In this document: positions 52,824 through 60,968 of the stretch, in pieces | Position numbering within the stretch: the first letter of the stretch is position 1 | How the letters are laid out: each line of letters opens with the position of its first letter | Assembly (NCBI RefSeq): GCF_025403375.1 | Contig: NZ_JAMPTM010000002.1 | Location: forward strand, 1 to 64,000 | Direction of reading: 5' to 3' | Source of the DNA: Frankia gtarii | GTDB lineage: Bacteria > Actinomycetota > Actinomycetes > Frankiales > Frankiaceae | DNA length: 64,000 nt | The notes under the pieces: model-generated | Seen by the model: only the letters and a program-made list of their open reading frames with translations | Told to the model about the DNA's origin: nothing | The model's database searches: none | Program-made: the position numbers and the translations under genes

Positions 52824-54443
52824 ATGTGGGGCACCCTGCCAGAGGTGTTCGATCGGGTGTGTCTGTACTACGCGGACTCGACGGCGATCATCGATGATGA
52901 TCGTCGGCTCACCTACCGGCAGATGCAGAGCTGGGCCAACCGAGTGGCGAACGGACTCGGGGTGCTGGGGGTGGAGAAGGGCGACCGGGTAGGCCTGCTG
53001 CTGCCCAACATCCTGGAGTTCATTCCGACCCAGCACGGAATCTGGAAGGCCGGGGCGGTGCTGGTGCAGATGCCGACACGGTCCGCGGTCCGCGGTCATC
53101 GCACCATTCTGGGGCAGGCCGGCGCCACCACCCTCATCTATCACGCCCAGTTCGACGCGGTCGTCACCGAGCTGCTCGACGGTCTGCCCGACGTCAAGCG
53201 GGTCATCCGCCTGGCCGGTGGCCATGGGGGCGCCGCCGATACCCATGCCGGGGCCGGGGCCGGGGCCGGGCAGACAACGGTCCTCAACGCCCTGGAGGTT
53301 CTCGACTACCGGACGTTCTTCGACTCGCAACCGGACTCGCCACCGTCGGTATCCCCGGCCGAGGACGACGACGCGTACGTGCTGTTCACCTCCGGGAGCA
53401 CGGGTGAACCGAAAGGGGTGGTCAATTCCCACTTCACCTGGGCGCACTACAGCATCACGGCAGGACTCGAGATCGCCGACATCCGGCCGGGTGAGATCTT
53501 CGCGCACGGGGCTCCCCTCACCCACTTCACGCAGATCTTCGTGATGCCGACGTTCCTGCGCGGCGGGGTGAACGTGATGCTGCCGGGACTCGACGTCGAC
53601 GTTCTCCTCAAGACGATCGAGGAGGAGCGGGTGACCGCCACGGCCGTGGTCCCCACGATCGTCTACCTCCTGCTCGACCATCCCGGCCGGACGTCGTTCG
53701 ACCTCTCCTCGCTGAACACGATGATCTATGCGGGCTCCCCGATCGCCCCGGAACGCCTGCGTGAGGCGCTCGACACCTTCGGTCCGATCTTCGTCCAGAC
53801 CTACGCCGGGACCGAACCGGGCTACGTGTCGTGTCTGCGCAAGGAGGACCACCGGGTGGACACCGAGCAGGGTGTCCGACGGCTGGCGTCGGCCGGGCGA
53901 CCGATCCCGTACGTGAAGGTCACCATCCAGGACGACAACGACCAGCCGCTCCCGGTCGGCGAACCGGGAGAGATCTGCTCGCGGCAGCTCGGGCAGATGC
54001 TGACCTACGTCGACCCCGCCCGCAACGCCGAGGCGTTACGGGACGGCTGGGTGCACACCGGCGACATCGGCTTCCTGGACCCCGACGGTTTCATCTACAT
54101 CGTCGACCGCAAGAAGGACATGGTGGTCAGCGGTGGATTCAACGTCTTCCCACGTCAGGTCGAGGACGTGCTGTTGACCCACCCGGCGGTGGCCCAGGCC
54201 GCGGTGGTCGGCGTACCGCACGAGAAGTGGGGCGAGGCCGTGCTCGCGGTCGTGGTCGCCAAGCCCTCCGAGACGGTGCGGGAAGGCGACCTGATTGCCC
54301 ACGTCAAACGGGAGCTCGGCAGCGTGCCGGCGCCGAAGTCGATCGTGTTCTGCGACAGCCTCCCGGTGAACCCCGCGGGCAAGGTCGACAAGTTGGCGAT
54401 TCGCGCGCCGTACTGGGCCGGACGCAGCCGGGAGATCGGATGA
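52824..54443 (+). CDS. Acyl-CoA synthetase (AMP-forming)
   Basis: A 539-residue adenylating ligase that activates a carboxylic acid with ATP and CoA. The P-loop-like motif is YVLFTSGSTGEPKGVV, the YAGTEPGY and GWVHTGDIGFLDPDGF motifs are complete, and the C-terminal lysine region is NPAGKVDKLAIR. A short Ala/Gly-rich insertion sits near residue 140. It overlaps the flavin reductase (ATGA). In this cluster it should start acid degradation, like AtuH in the Atu pathway. Confidence 0.92.
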   Translation: MWGTLPEVFDRVCLYYADSTAIIDDDRRLTYRQMQSWANRVANGLGVLGVEKGDRVGLLLPNILEFIPTQHGIWKAGAVLVQMPTRSAVRGHRTILGQAGATTLIYHAQFDAVVTELLDGLPDVKRVIRLAGGHGGAADTHAGAGAGAGQTTVLNALEVLDYRTFFDSQPDSPPSVSPAEDDDAYVLFTSGSTGEPKGVVNSHFTWAHYSITAGLEIADIRPGEIFAHGAPLTHFTQIFVMPTFLRGGVNVMLPGLDVDVLLKTIEEERVTATAVVPTIVYLLLDHPGRTSFDLSSLNTMIYAGSPIAPERLREALDTFGPIFVQTYAGTEPGYVSCLRKEDHRVDTEQGVRRLASAGRPIPYVKVTIQDDNDQPLPVGEPGEICSRQLGQMLTYVDPARNAEALRDGWVHTGDIGFLDPDGFIYIVDRKKDMVVSGGFNVFPRQVEDVLLTHPAVAQAAVVGVPHEKWGEAVLAVVVAKPSETVREGDLIAHVKRELGSVPAPKSIVFCDSLPVNPAGKVDKLAIRAPYWAGRSREIG

Positions 54444-54991
54444 CTGCGCAGAGCACCGCGGACCGGGTCGACCGGACCGGGCCGGGAGAGCAGCCCGAGT
54501 CGTCTGCGACGCTCGTCGACTCGGCCACCTTCCGTGACGTCCTGTCGCATTTCGCCACCGGCGTCGTCATCGTGACGGCGATGGCCGGGGACCGACCGGT
54601 GGGCCTGACCTGCCAGTCGTTCACCGCCCTGTCCCTCGACCCGCCGATGATCCTGTTCTGTCCCGCCCGGACGTCCACGTCCTGGCCGGTGCTGGCGGCC
54701 TGCGGGCGGTTGTGCGTCAACATCCTCAGCGCGGACCAGCACGAGATCAGCAACGGATTCGCGCGCAGCGGCGCGGACAAGTTCGCCGGCGTCGCGTGGA
54801 CGCCGCTGTCGAACGGCGCCCCCGCGCTGGACAGCGCCGCCGCGCACATCGGAGCGAGCCTCGCCGAGGTCCACGACGGCGGCGACCATCACATCGTCAC
54901 CTGCCACGTGGAATCCCTGCGAGCCGGCGAGGGCGGCGCTCCGCTCCTGTACTACCGCAGCGAATACCGCCACCTGCGGCCTCAGGACTGA
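54440..54991 (+). CDS. Flavin reductase
   Basis: A 183-residue flavin:NAD(P)H reductase of the HpaC/DszD type. The fold shows in FRDVLSHFATGVVIVTAM, GLTCQSFTALSLDPPMILFC and CVNILSADQHEISNGFA. It makes reduced flavin for a partner monooxygenase, here probably the acyl-CoA-dehydrogenase-fold enzyme at 50116. Translationally coupled to the ligase gene. Confidence 0.9.
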   Translation: MTAQSTADRVDRTGPGEQPESSATLVDSATFRDVLSHFATGVVIVTAMAGDRPVGLTCQSFTALSLDPPMILFCPARTSTSWPVLAACGRLCVNILSADQHEISNGFARSGADKFAGVAWTPLSNGAPALDSAAAHIGASLAEVHDGGDHHIVTCHVESLRAGEGGAPLLYYRSEYRHLRPQD

Positions 54992-55022
54992 CATCCCACC
55001 GCATTTCGAGAAGGAGGAGAAA

Positions 55023-56537
55023 GTGTCCACACCGCACTACCCCTTGTTCATCGGTGGGGAATGGTTCGATTCCACCGAGCGGTACGAGATCAGGAGTCCC
55101 GCGACGGACGAACTCGTGGCGACCGTCGCGAAGGGCGGGGTCGAGCACGTCGACCGCGCGGTCGCCGCGGCCAGGGCCGCGCACGAGGCGGGCGTGTGGC
55201 GGCACACCGCGCCGCAGGAGCGTTCGGCGTTGCTGCACGCGGTCGCCGGTCGTCTCGAGCAGCGCCTGCCCGAGCTCGCGGCCCTGCAGAGCCGGGAGAA
55301 CGGCGCGACGATCCGCGTCACCGGCGCCCTGCATCTCGGCCTGTCGATCGGCCAGCTCCATTACCTCGCCGATCTCGCGGAGTCCTACGAGTTCGAGAAG
55401 GCCGGACCCGAGATCGGTCCGATTCCGGCCGCGGGAGTACTGCGCCGGGAGCCCCTCGGCGTGGTGGCCGCGATCGTGCCCTGGAACATCCCGCTTCTGG
55501 TGATCATCTGGAAGGTCGCGCCGGCGCTCGCCGCCGGGAACACCGTCGTGCTCAAGCCCGACGAGCACGCGCCGCTGCTGGCCCTCGAACTCGCCAGGGA
55601 GTTCGAGGCGGCCGGTCTGCCCCCGGGGGTGCTCAACGTCGTCACCGGCGACGGCGACCCGGTCGGCGCCCACCTCAGCAGCCATCCCGACGTCCGCAAG
55701 GTGGCCTTCACCGGCTCGACCGAGGTCGGCAAGGCCATCCTGAGCGCGTCCGCCGACACGGTGAAGCGGGTGACGCTGGAGCTCGGCGGCAAGGGGCCGA
55801 ACATCATCCTCGATGACGCGGACCTGCCGCTCGCCGTCGACGGGGCGCTGTTCGCGGCCCTGGCCAACAACGGGCAGGCCTGCGAGGCGGGCACCAGGCT
55901 GCTCGTCCCGGGCGTGCTGAAGGACGAGTTCGTCTCCCGGCTGGTGGAGCGGGCGAAGACTCTCAAGCTCGGCGATCCGCTGGATCCGGCGACCGACGTC
56001 GGCCCGGTGATCAGTGCCGGACAGCGGGACCGCATCCTGGGCTACCTGGCGTCGGCCCGCGCCGACGGCGCCACCATCGCCCTGGGCGGCGGCGCCCCGC
56101 AGGGACCGGGGTTCGAGGTGGGGAACTGGGTCGAACCCACCGTCGTCGCCGACGTCACCAACGATGCGCGGATCGCCCGCGAAGAGGTCTTCGGCCCGGT
56201 GCTCACCGTGCTGACGTACGACTCCGTCGACGAGGCGGTCGCCATCGCCAACGACACCGACTACGGCCTGTCGGCCGGTGTGTGGGGCCGGGACGAGCAG
56301 CGCGCCCTGGCTGTGGCCCGCCGGCTCGACGCCGGCATGGTGTACGTCAACGACTGGCACGTCATCCACCCGGCCTACCCGTTCGGCGGATTCAAGCAGA
56401 GCGGCCTGGGACGTGAGGGCGGCCCCCACGCGCTCGACGCCTACACCGAGCAGAAGTTCATCTCGCTCGCCCGGTCCGGCGGGCTGGCGGACCGGGCGGC
56501 CTTCGCCCTGGTGCTGGGAACGCCGCCGACCCGCTGA
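55023..56537 (+). CDS. Aldehyde dehydrogenase (NAD(P)-dependent)
   Basis: A 504-residue aldehyde dehydrogenase. The catalytic glutamate is in LELGGKGPNII and the cysteine in NNGQACEAGTR, 34 residues apart as usual. The cofactor region is VPWNIPLLVIIWK and FTGSTEVGKAI. GTG at 55023 directly after GAGGAGAAA. It likely oxidises an aldehyde to the acid that the ligase activates, as in terpene alcohol degradation. Confidence 0.93.
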   Translation: MSTPHYPLFIGGEWFDSTERYEIRSPATDELVATVAKGGVEHVDRAVAAARAAHEAGVWRHTAPQERSALLHAVAGRLEQRLPELAALQSRENGATIRVTGALHLGLSIGQLHYLADLAESYEFEKAGPEIGPIPAAGVLRREPLGVVAAIVPWNIPLLVIIWKVAPALAAGNTVVLKPDEHAPLLALELAREFEAAGLPPGVLNVVTGDGDPVGAHLSSHPDVRKVAFTGSTEVGKAILSASADTVKRVTLELGGKGPNIILDDADLPLAVDGALFAALANNGQACEAGTRLLVPGVLKDEFVSRLVERAKTLKLGDPLDPATDVGPVISAGQRDRILGYLASARADGATIALGGGAPQGPGFEVGNWVEPTVVADVTNDARIAREEVFGPVLTVLTYDSVDEAVAIANDTDYGLSAGVWGRDEQRALAVARRLDAGMVYVNDWHVIHPAYPFGGFKQSGLGREGGPHALDAYTEQKFISLARSGGLADRAAFALVLGTPPTR

Positions 56538-56583
56538 CCCTCGGCCGACCCGCTGACCCCCGACAGACAGGGACGCATCAACG

Positions 56584-57960
56584 ATGGAGCACGTCAGCAC
56601 CGCCCGGGTCGTCGGTCCGACGACCGTTCCGGTCGTGCGCAACCAGATCCGGGCGTTCCTCGACCTGCGACACGTTCGGGCCGGCGGCAGCCGTCCACCC
56701 GGGTTCGACCGGTTCCAGGCCACCAGGCTCGGTGTTCTCGGGGCCGGGATGATGGGCGCGGGCATCGCCTACGTGGCCGCGCAGGCCGGCATCGAGGTGG
56801 TGCTCAAGGACGTCAGCCTTGCCGCGGCGCGCCGCGGCAAGGCCCACGCCGAGCGGCTGGAGGCGAAGGCGCTGGCCCGGGGTCGCACCTCGCCGGGCGC
56901 GTCGGCGGCGTTGCTCGACCGGATCCACCCGACCGCCGACCCCGCCGACTTCGCCGGGGTGGACGTCGTCGTCGAGGCCGTCTTCGAAAGCGTCGAGCTG
57001 AAGCACAAGGTCTTCGGGGAGATCGAGGAGATCGTCGACCCGGCCGCGGTGCTCGGTTCGAACACCTCGACGCTGCCCATCGCCCTGCTGGCCGAGGGTG
57101 TCCGGCGGTCCGAGGACTTCCTCGGCCTCCACTTCTTCTCCCCGGTCGACCGGATGCCGCTCGTCGAGATCATTCGCGGGCGGAGCACGTCCGACGCCAC
57201 GCTCGCGAAGGCGTTCGACGTCGTCCGGCAGATCGGCAAGACGCCGATCGTCGTGAACGACGGCCGCGGGTTCTTCACGAGCCGCGTCATCATCGCCTTC
57301 CTCAACGAGGCGATCGCGGCGGTCGGGGACGGCATCGACCCGGCCGGTGTCGAGGCCGCGGCGTTGCGGGTCGGCTACCCGGCCGGACCGCTTGCGCTTC
57401 TCGACGAGCTGACGCTGACCCTGCCGCGAAAGATCCGGCAGGAGGCGCAGGCGGCGGCGGAGGCCGTCGGTGATGTCTGGCGGGGCCATCCCGCGGACGC
57501 GGTCGTCGACCGGATGATCGACGAGTTCGGGCGGCCGGGGCGGTCCGGCGGCGCCGGCTTCTACGAGTACGACGACACCGGTCGGCGCGGCGGCCTGTGG
57601 CCGGGCCTGCGGGCGGCGTTCGGCACGCCGGGCCGCGACAGCTCGCCCGCCGACTCCGCCGACCCCGCCGACCTTGCAGACCGGCTGCTGTTCGCCGAGT
57701 CGATCGAGGCCGTTCGCGCGATGGACGAGGGCGTCGTCGGGTCGGTGCCCGACGCGAACGTGGGCTCGTTGCTCGGCATCGGCTTCCCGCCCTGGACGGG
57801 CGGGGTGTTCCAGTACATCAACCAGTACGCCGACGAGCACGGAAGGGGCCCGGCGGGATTCGTGGCCCGAGCCCGCGAGCTGGCCGGCCGCTACGGCGCC
57901 CGCTTCGCCCCGCCCGGCTCGCTGGTAAGCCGGGCAATCACCGGCACGCCGTATGTGTAG
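56584..57960 (+). CDS. 3-hydroxyacyl-CoA dehydrogenase (FadB/FadJ C-terminal part)
   Basis: A 458-residue NAD-dependent dehydrogenase. The nucleotide motif is GVLGAGMMGAGIA near residue 50, the catalytic histidine in GLHFFSPVDRM, and a C-terminal dimerisation part is complete. The first 48 residues (VRNQIRAFLDLRHVRAGGSRPP) match the linker that in FadB/FadJ joins the hydratase half to this one. The hydratase half itself is missing; a separate crotonase is at 62981. It may be a split form of the fused enzyme. Confidence 0.9.
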   Translation: MEHVSTARVVGPTTVPVVRNQIRAFLDLRHVRAGGSRPPGFDRFQATRLGVLGAGMMGAGIAYVAAQAGIEVVLKDVSLAAARRGKAHAERLEAKALARGRTSPGASAALLDRIHPTADPADFAGVDVVVEAVFESVELKHKVFGEIEEIVDPAAVLGSNTSTLPIALLAEGVRRSEDFLGLHFFSPVDRMPLVEIIRGRSTSDATLAKAFDVVRQIGKTPIVVNDGRGFFTSRVIIAFLNEAIAAVGDGIDPAGVEAAALRVGYPAGPLALLDELTLTLPRKIRQEAQAAAEAVGDVWRGHPADAVVDRMIDEFGRPGRSGGAGFYEYDDTGRRGGLWPGLRAAFGTPGRDSSPADSADPADLADRLLFAESIEAVRAMDEGVVGSVPDANVGSLLGIGFPPWTGGVFQYINQYADEHGRGPAGFVARARELAGRYGARFAPPGSLVSRAITGTPYV

Positions 57961-58010
57961 CGGCGCGGCCCGCATCCGGTTCGACAGACGATCAATCGCT
58001 GGGAGGCGTT

Positions 58011-59165
58011 GTGGACTTCGGTGAGGACGCGGAGCTCACGGCTCTGCGGGAGACGGTCGCCGCGATCGTGAAGCCGTTCGGCGGTGCCTATTACACCGAG
58101 CGGTCGCACGCGCACAGGCCGACCAGCGAGGTGTGGGCGGCGCTCGCGGAGGCCGGTTTCCTCGGGGTGAACCTCCCCGAGGCCTACGGCGGCGGTGGCG
58201 GGGGCATCGTGGAGCTCGCGGCGGTCTGCGAGGAGACCGCCGCGGCGGGCTGCCCGCTGCTGCTCCTGGTGGTCTCCGCCGCGATCTCCGGCGAGGTCAT
58301 CTCCCGTTTCGGTAGCGAGGAGCAGAAGCTGCGGTGGCTGCCCGGCCTCGCCGACGGCAGCCACAAGGTGGTGTTCGCGATCACCGAGCCGGGCGCCGGG
58401 TCGAACACTCACCGGCTGGCGACGAAGGCGGACCGCGACGGCGACGACTGGGTGCTGACCGGGCAGAAGTACTACATCTCCGGCTTCGACGAGGCCGCGG
58501 CCGTCCTCGTCGTCGCCCGGACCGGCGTGGACGAGGCCACCGGGCGGGCGCGACTGTCGCTGTTCGTCGTGCCGACCGACACGCCGGGCCTGGTCGCCCA
58601 CCCGCTGCCGGTCGCCGCGCAGATGCCCGAACAGCAGTTCACGCTGTTCTTCGACGACGCTCGGGTGCCGGCGGACGCGCTGATCGGCGTCGAGGGCGAG
58701 GGCTTGCGGCAGGTGTTCCACGGCCTGAACCCGGAACGGATCACCGGCGCCGCGATCTGCGTCGGCATCGCCCGGTACGCGCTGGGAAAGGCCGCCGACT
58801 ACGCGCGTCACCGGCAGGTGTGGGACGTCCCGATCGGCGCCCATCAGGGTGTCTCCCACCCGCTGGCGAAGGCGAAGATCGAGACGTCGCTCGCCGCGCT
58901 GATGACGCAGAAGGCCGCGTGGTCGCATGACCACGGCCTGCCCGCCGGAGAGCCGTCGAACATGGCGAAGTACGCCGCCGCGGAGGCCGCCCTCGCGGCC
59001 GTGGACCAGGCGATCCAGACCCACGGCGGGAACGGGATGGCCGTCGAGTACGGCCTGATACCGCTGTGGGGAATGGTGCGCACGCTGCGGATCGCCCCGG
59101 TCAACCGGGAGATGATCCTCAACTACGTCGCGCAGCACACCCTCGGCCTTCCCCGGTCCTACTGA
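58011..59165 (+). CDS. Acyl-CoA dehydrogenase
   Basis: A 384-residue acyl-CoA dehydrogenase that makes a double bond next to the thioester. The FAD/substrate block AITEPGAGSNTHRLATKA, the middle domain LTGQKYYISGFDEAA and C-terminal HGGNGMAVEYG with APVNREMILNYVAQHTLGLPRSY are clear. GTG after GGGAGG. In Atu-type pathways this is the AtuD step. Its 3' end runs straight into 19-base repeats. Confidence 0.92.
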   Translation: MDFGEDAELTALRETVAAIVKPFGGAYYTERSHAHRPTSEVWAALAEAGFLGVNLPEAYGGGGGGIVELAAVCEETAAAGCPLLLLVVSAAISGEVISRFGSEEQKLRWLPGLADGSHKVVFAITEPGAGSNTHRLATKADRDGDDWVLTGQKYYISGFDEAAAVLVVARTGVDEATGRARLSLFVVPTDTPGLVAHPLPVAAQMPEQQFTLFFDDARVPADALIGVEGEGLRQVFHGLNPERITGAAICVGIARYALGKAADYARHRQVWDVPIGAHQGVSHPLAKAKIETSLAALMTQKAAWSHDHGLPAGEPSNMAKYAAAEAALAAVDQAIQTHGGNGMAVEYGLIPLWGMVRTLRIAPVNREMILNYVAQHTLGLPRSY

Positions 59166-59219
59166 GGAGCTCCGGCCCCACTGAGGAGCTCCGGCCCCAC
59201 TGAGGAGTTCCGGCCCCAC
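59163..59219. repeat. Three 19-bp repeats carrying stop codon and SD
   Basis: TGAGGAGCTCCGGCCCCAC is repeated three times, with one change in the third copy, starting at the stop codon of the acyl-CoA dehydrogenase. A fourth TGAGGAG then precedes the carboxylase ATG. Each copy contains GGAG, so the ribosome site of the next gene has been multiplied. Confidence 0.85.
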
Positions 59220-59232
59220 TGAGGAGACAGCG

Positions 59233-60900
59233 ATGACGTATTCCGCCACGAGATGGGCGCCCGCGCCGGGCGGGCCGGCGGCGCAGGCGCGGGCGGCCGA
59301 GGGCACCGTCCTGCGGTCCCGCCTGGACACCGCCTCCGAGTTGTACCGCACGAACCGCGCCGCCCAGCTCGCCAACCTCGCGCAGCTCGCGGAGCAGCTC
59401 GAGATCGCGCGGGCCGGCGGCGGCGAGCGCTACCGCGACCGACACCGCCGGCGCGGCCGGCTGCTGGTGCGCGAGCGCGTCGAGCTGCTGCTCGACCGGG
59501 ACTCGGCGTTCCTCGAACTGTCCCCGCTCGCGGCCTGGGGAACGGAGTTCGCTGTCGGCGCGAGCGTCGTCACCGGCATCGGGGTGGTGTCCGGGGTCGA
59601 GGTCGTCATCATCGGGCACGACCCGACGGTCCGCGGCGGCACGATGAACCCGTACTCGCTGCGCAAGACACTGCGCGCCCTCGACATCGCCAGGCGCAAC
59701 CGGCTGCCGGTCGTGAACCTCGTCGAGTCCGGCGGTGCCGACCTGCCCAACCAGTCCGACCTGTTCGTCCAGGCCGGGAAGATCTTCCACGACCTGTCCG
59801 CCCTGTCGGCCGACGGCATCCCCACCATCGCCCTGGTCTTCGGCAACTCCACCGCGGGCGGGGCGTACGTGCCGGGCATGTGCGACCACGCGGTGCTGGT
59901 CGATCGGCAGGCGAAGGTGTTCCTCGGCGGGCCACCGCTGGTCAGGATGGCGACCGGCGAGGAGGCCGACGACGAGGAGCTCGGCGGCGCGGCGATGCAC
60001 GCGCGGGTCTCCGGAGTCGCGGACTACTTCGCGGTCGACGAGCCCGACGCGATCCGGATCGGCCGACGGATCCTGTCCGAGATCAACTGGCGTAAGCGCG
60101 GACCCGGGCCGAGCCTGCCCGCCGACCCGCCCGTGTACGACGCCGACGAGCTGCTGGGGATCGCGCCGGCGGACATCCGGGTGCCGTTCGACCCGCGCGA
60201 GGTGCTCGCCCGGGTCGTCGACGGCTCGCGGTTCGGCGAGTACAAGCCCGACTACGGCACCAGCCTGGTCACCGGCTGGGCATCGATCCACGGCTTTCCG
60301 GTCGGGGTGCTCGCCAACGCCAACGGCGTGCTGTTCAGCGCGGAGGCGAAGAAGGGCGCCGAGTTCATCCAGCTCGCCAACCAGGTGGACACGCCGCTGA
60401 TCTTCCTGCAGAACACCACGGGTTTCATGGTGGGTGCGGCCTACGAGCAGGGCGGCATCATCAAGGATGGCGCCAAGATGATCAACGCGGTGACGAACAG
60501 CGCCGTGCCGCACCTGACCGTCAACATGGCGGCGTCGTTCGGCGCGGGCAACTACGGCATGTCGGGGCGCTCCTACGACCCACGGCTGATGTTCGCCTGG
60601 GTCGGTGCCAAGCTCGCCGTCATGGGCGCCGCCCAGCTGGCCGGGGTGCTGTCGATCGTGGGCCGGGCCGCCGCCGAGGCCGCCGGCCGACCGTTCGACA
60701 CCGCGGCCGACGACCGGCGCCGCGCCGAGATCGAACGCCAGATCGGCGAGGAGTCGCACGCCTTCTTCATGAGCGGAAAGCTCTACGACGACGGCGTCCT
60801 CGACCCGCGCGACACCCGCACCGTGCTCGGCGTCGCCCTGTCCGCCGCGCACTCGGGCCCGATCGAGGGACGCCGTGGCTACGGCGTCTTCCGGATGTGA
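59233..60900 (+). CDS. Acyl-CoA carboxylase beta subunit (carboxyltransferase)
   Basis: The 555-residue carboxyltransferase subunit of a biotin-dependent acyl-CoA carboxylase. Typical blocks are GGTMNPYSLRKTLRALDIA, SGGADLPNQ, GNSTAGGAYVPGM and NTTGFMVGAAYEQGGIIKDGAKM. It is of the methylcrotonyl/geranyl type rather than propionyl. Ala181 (FVQAGKIF) occupies a position where, as I recall, methylcrotonyl enzymes have Phe and geranyl enzymes Gly; a small residue would allow a longer chain. Its stop overlaps a possible start of the alpha gene. Resembles AtuC. Confidence 0.9.
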   Translation: MTYSATRWAPAPGGPAAQARAAEGTVLRSRLDTASELYRTNRAAQLANLAQLAEQLEIARAGGGERYRDRHRRRGRLLVRERVELLLDRDSAFLELSPLAAWGTEFAVGASVVTGIGVVSGVEVVIIGHDPTVRGGTMNPYSLRKTLRALDIARRNRLPVVNLVESGGADLPNQSDLFVQAGKIFHDLSALSADGIPTIALVFGNSTAGGAYVPGMCDHAVLVDRQAKVFLGGPPLVRMATGEEADDEELGGAAMHARVSGVADYFAVDEPDAIRIGRRILSEINWRKRGPGPSLPADPPVYDADELLGIAPADIRVPFDPREVLARVVDGSRFGEYKPDYGTSLVTGWASIHGFPVGVLANANGVLFSAEAKKGAEFIQLANQVDTPLIFLQNTTGFMVGAAYEQGGIIKDGAKMINAVTNSAVPHLTVNMAASFGAGNYGMSGRSYDPRLMFAWVGAKLAVMGAAQLAGVLSIVGRAAAEAAGRPFDTAADDRRRAEIERQIGEESHAFFMSGKLYDDGVLDPRDTRTVLGVALSAAHSGPIEGRRGYGVFRM

Positions 60901-60968
60901 GCCCCGTGCGCCCGGTGACATCACAGAGGCCGGTGACACCGCAGAGCCGAGCGACCCCAGGGGGGCGA

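Noticed and set aside
60897-60968. GTG at 60897 as start of the carboxylase alpha gene
   Set aside because: It overlaps the beta stop, but the added 24 residues are low-complexity and the GTG at 60969 has a strong ribosome site; kept only as an alternative.
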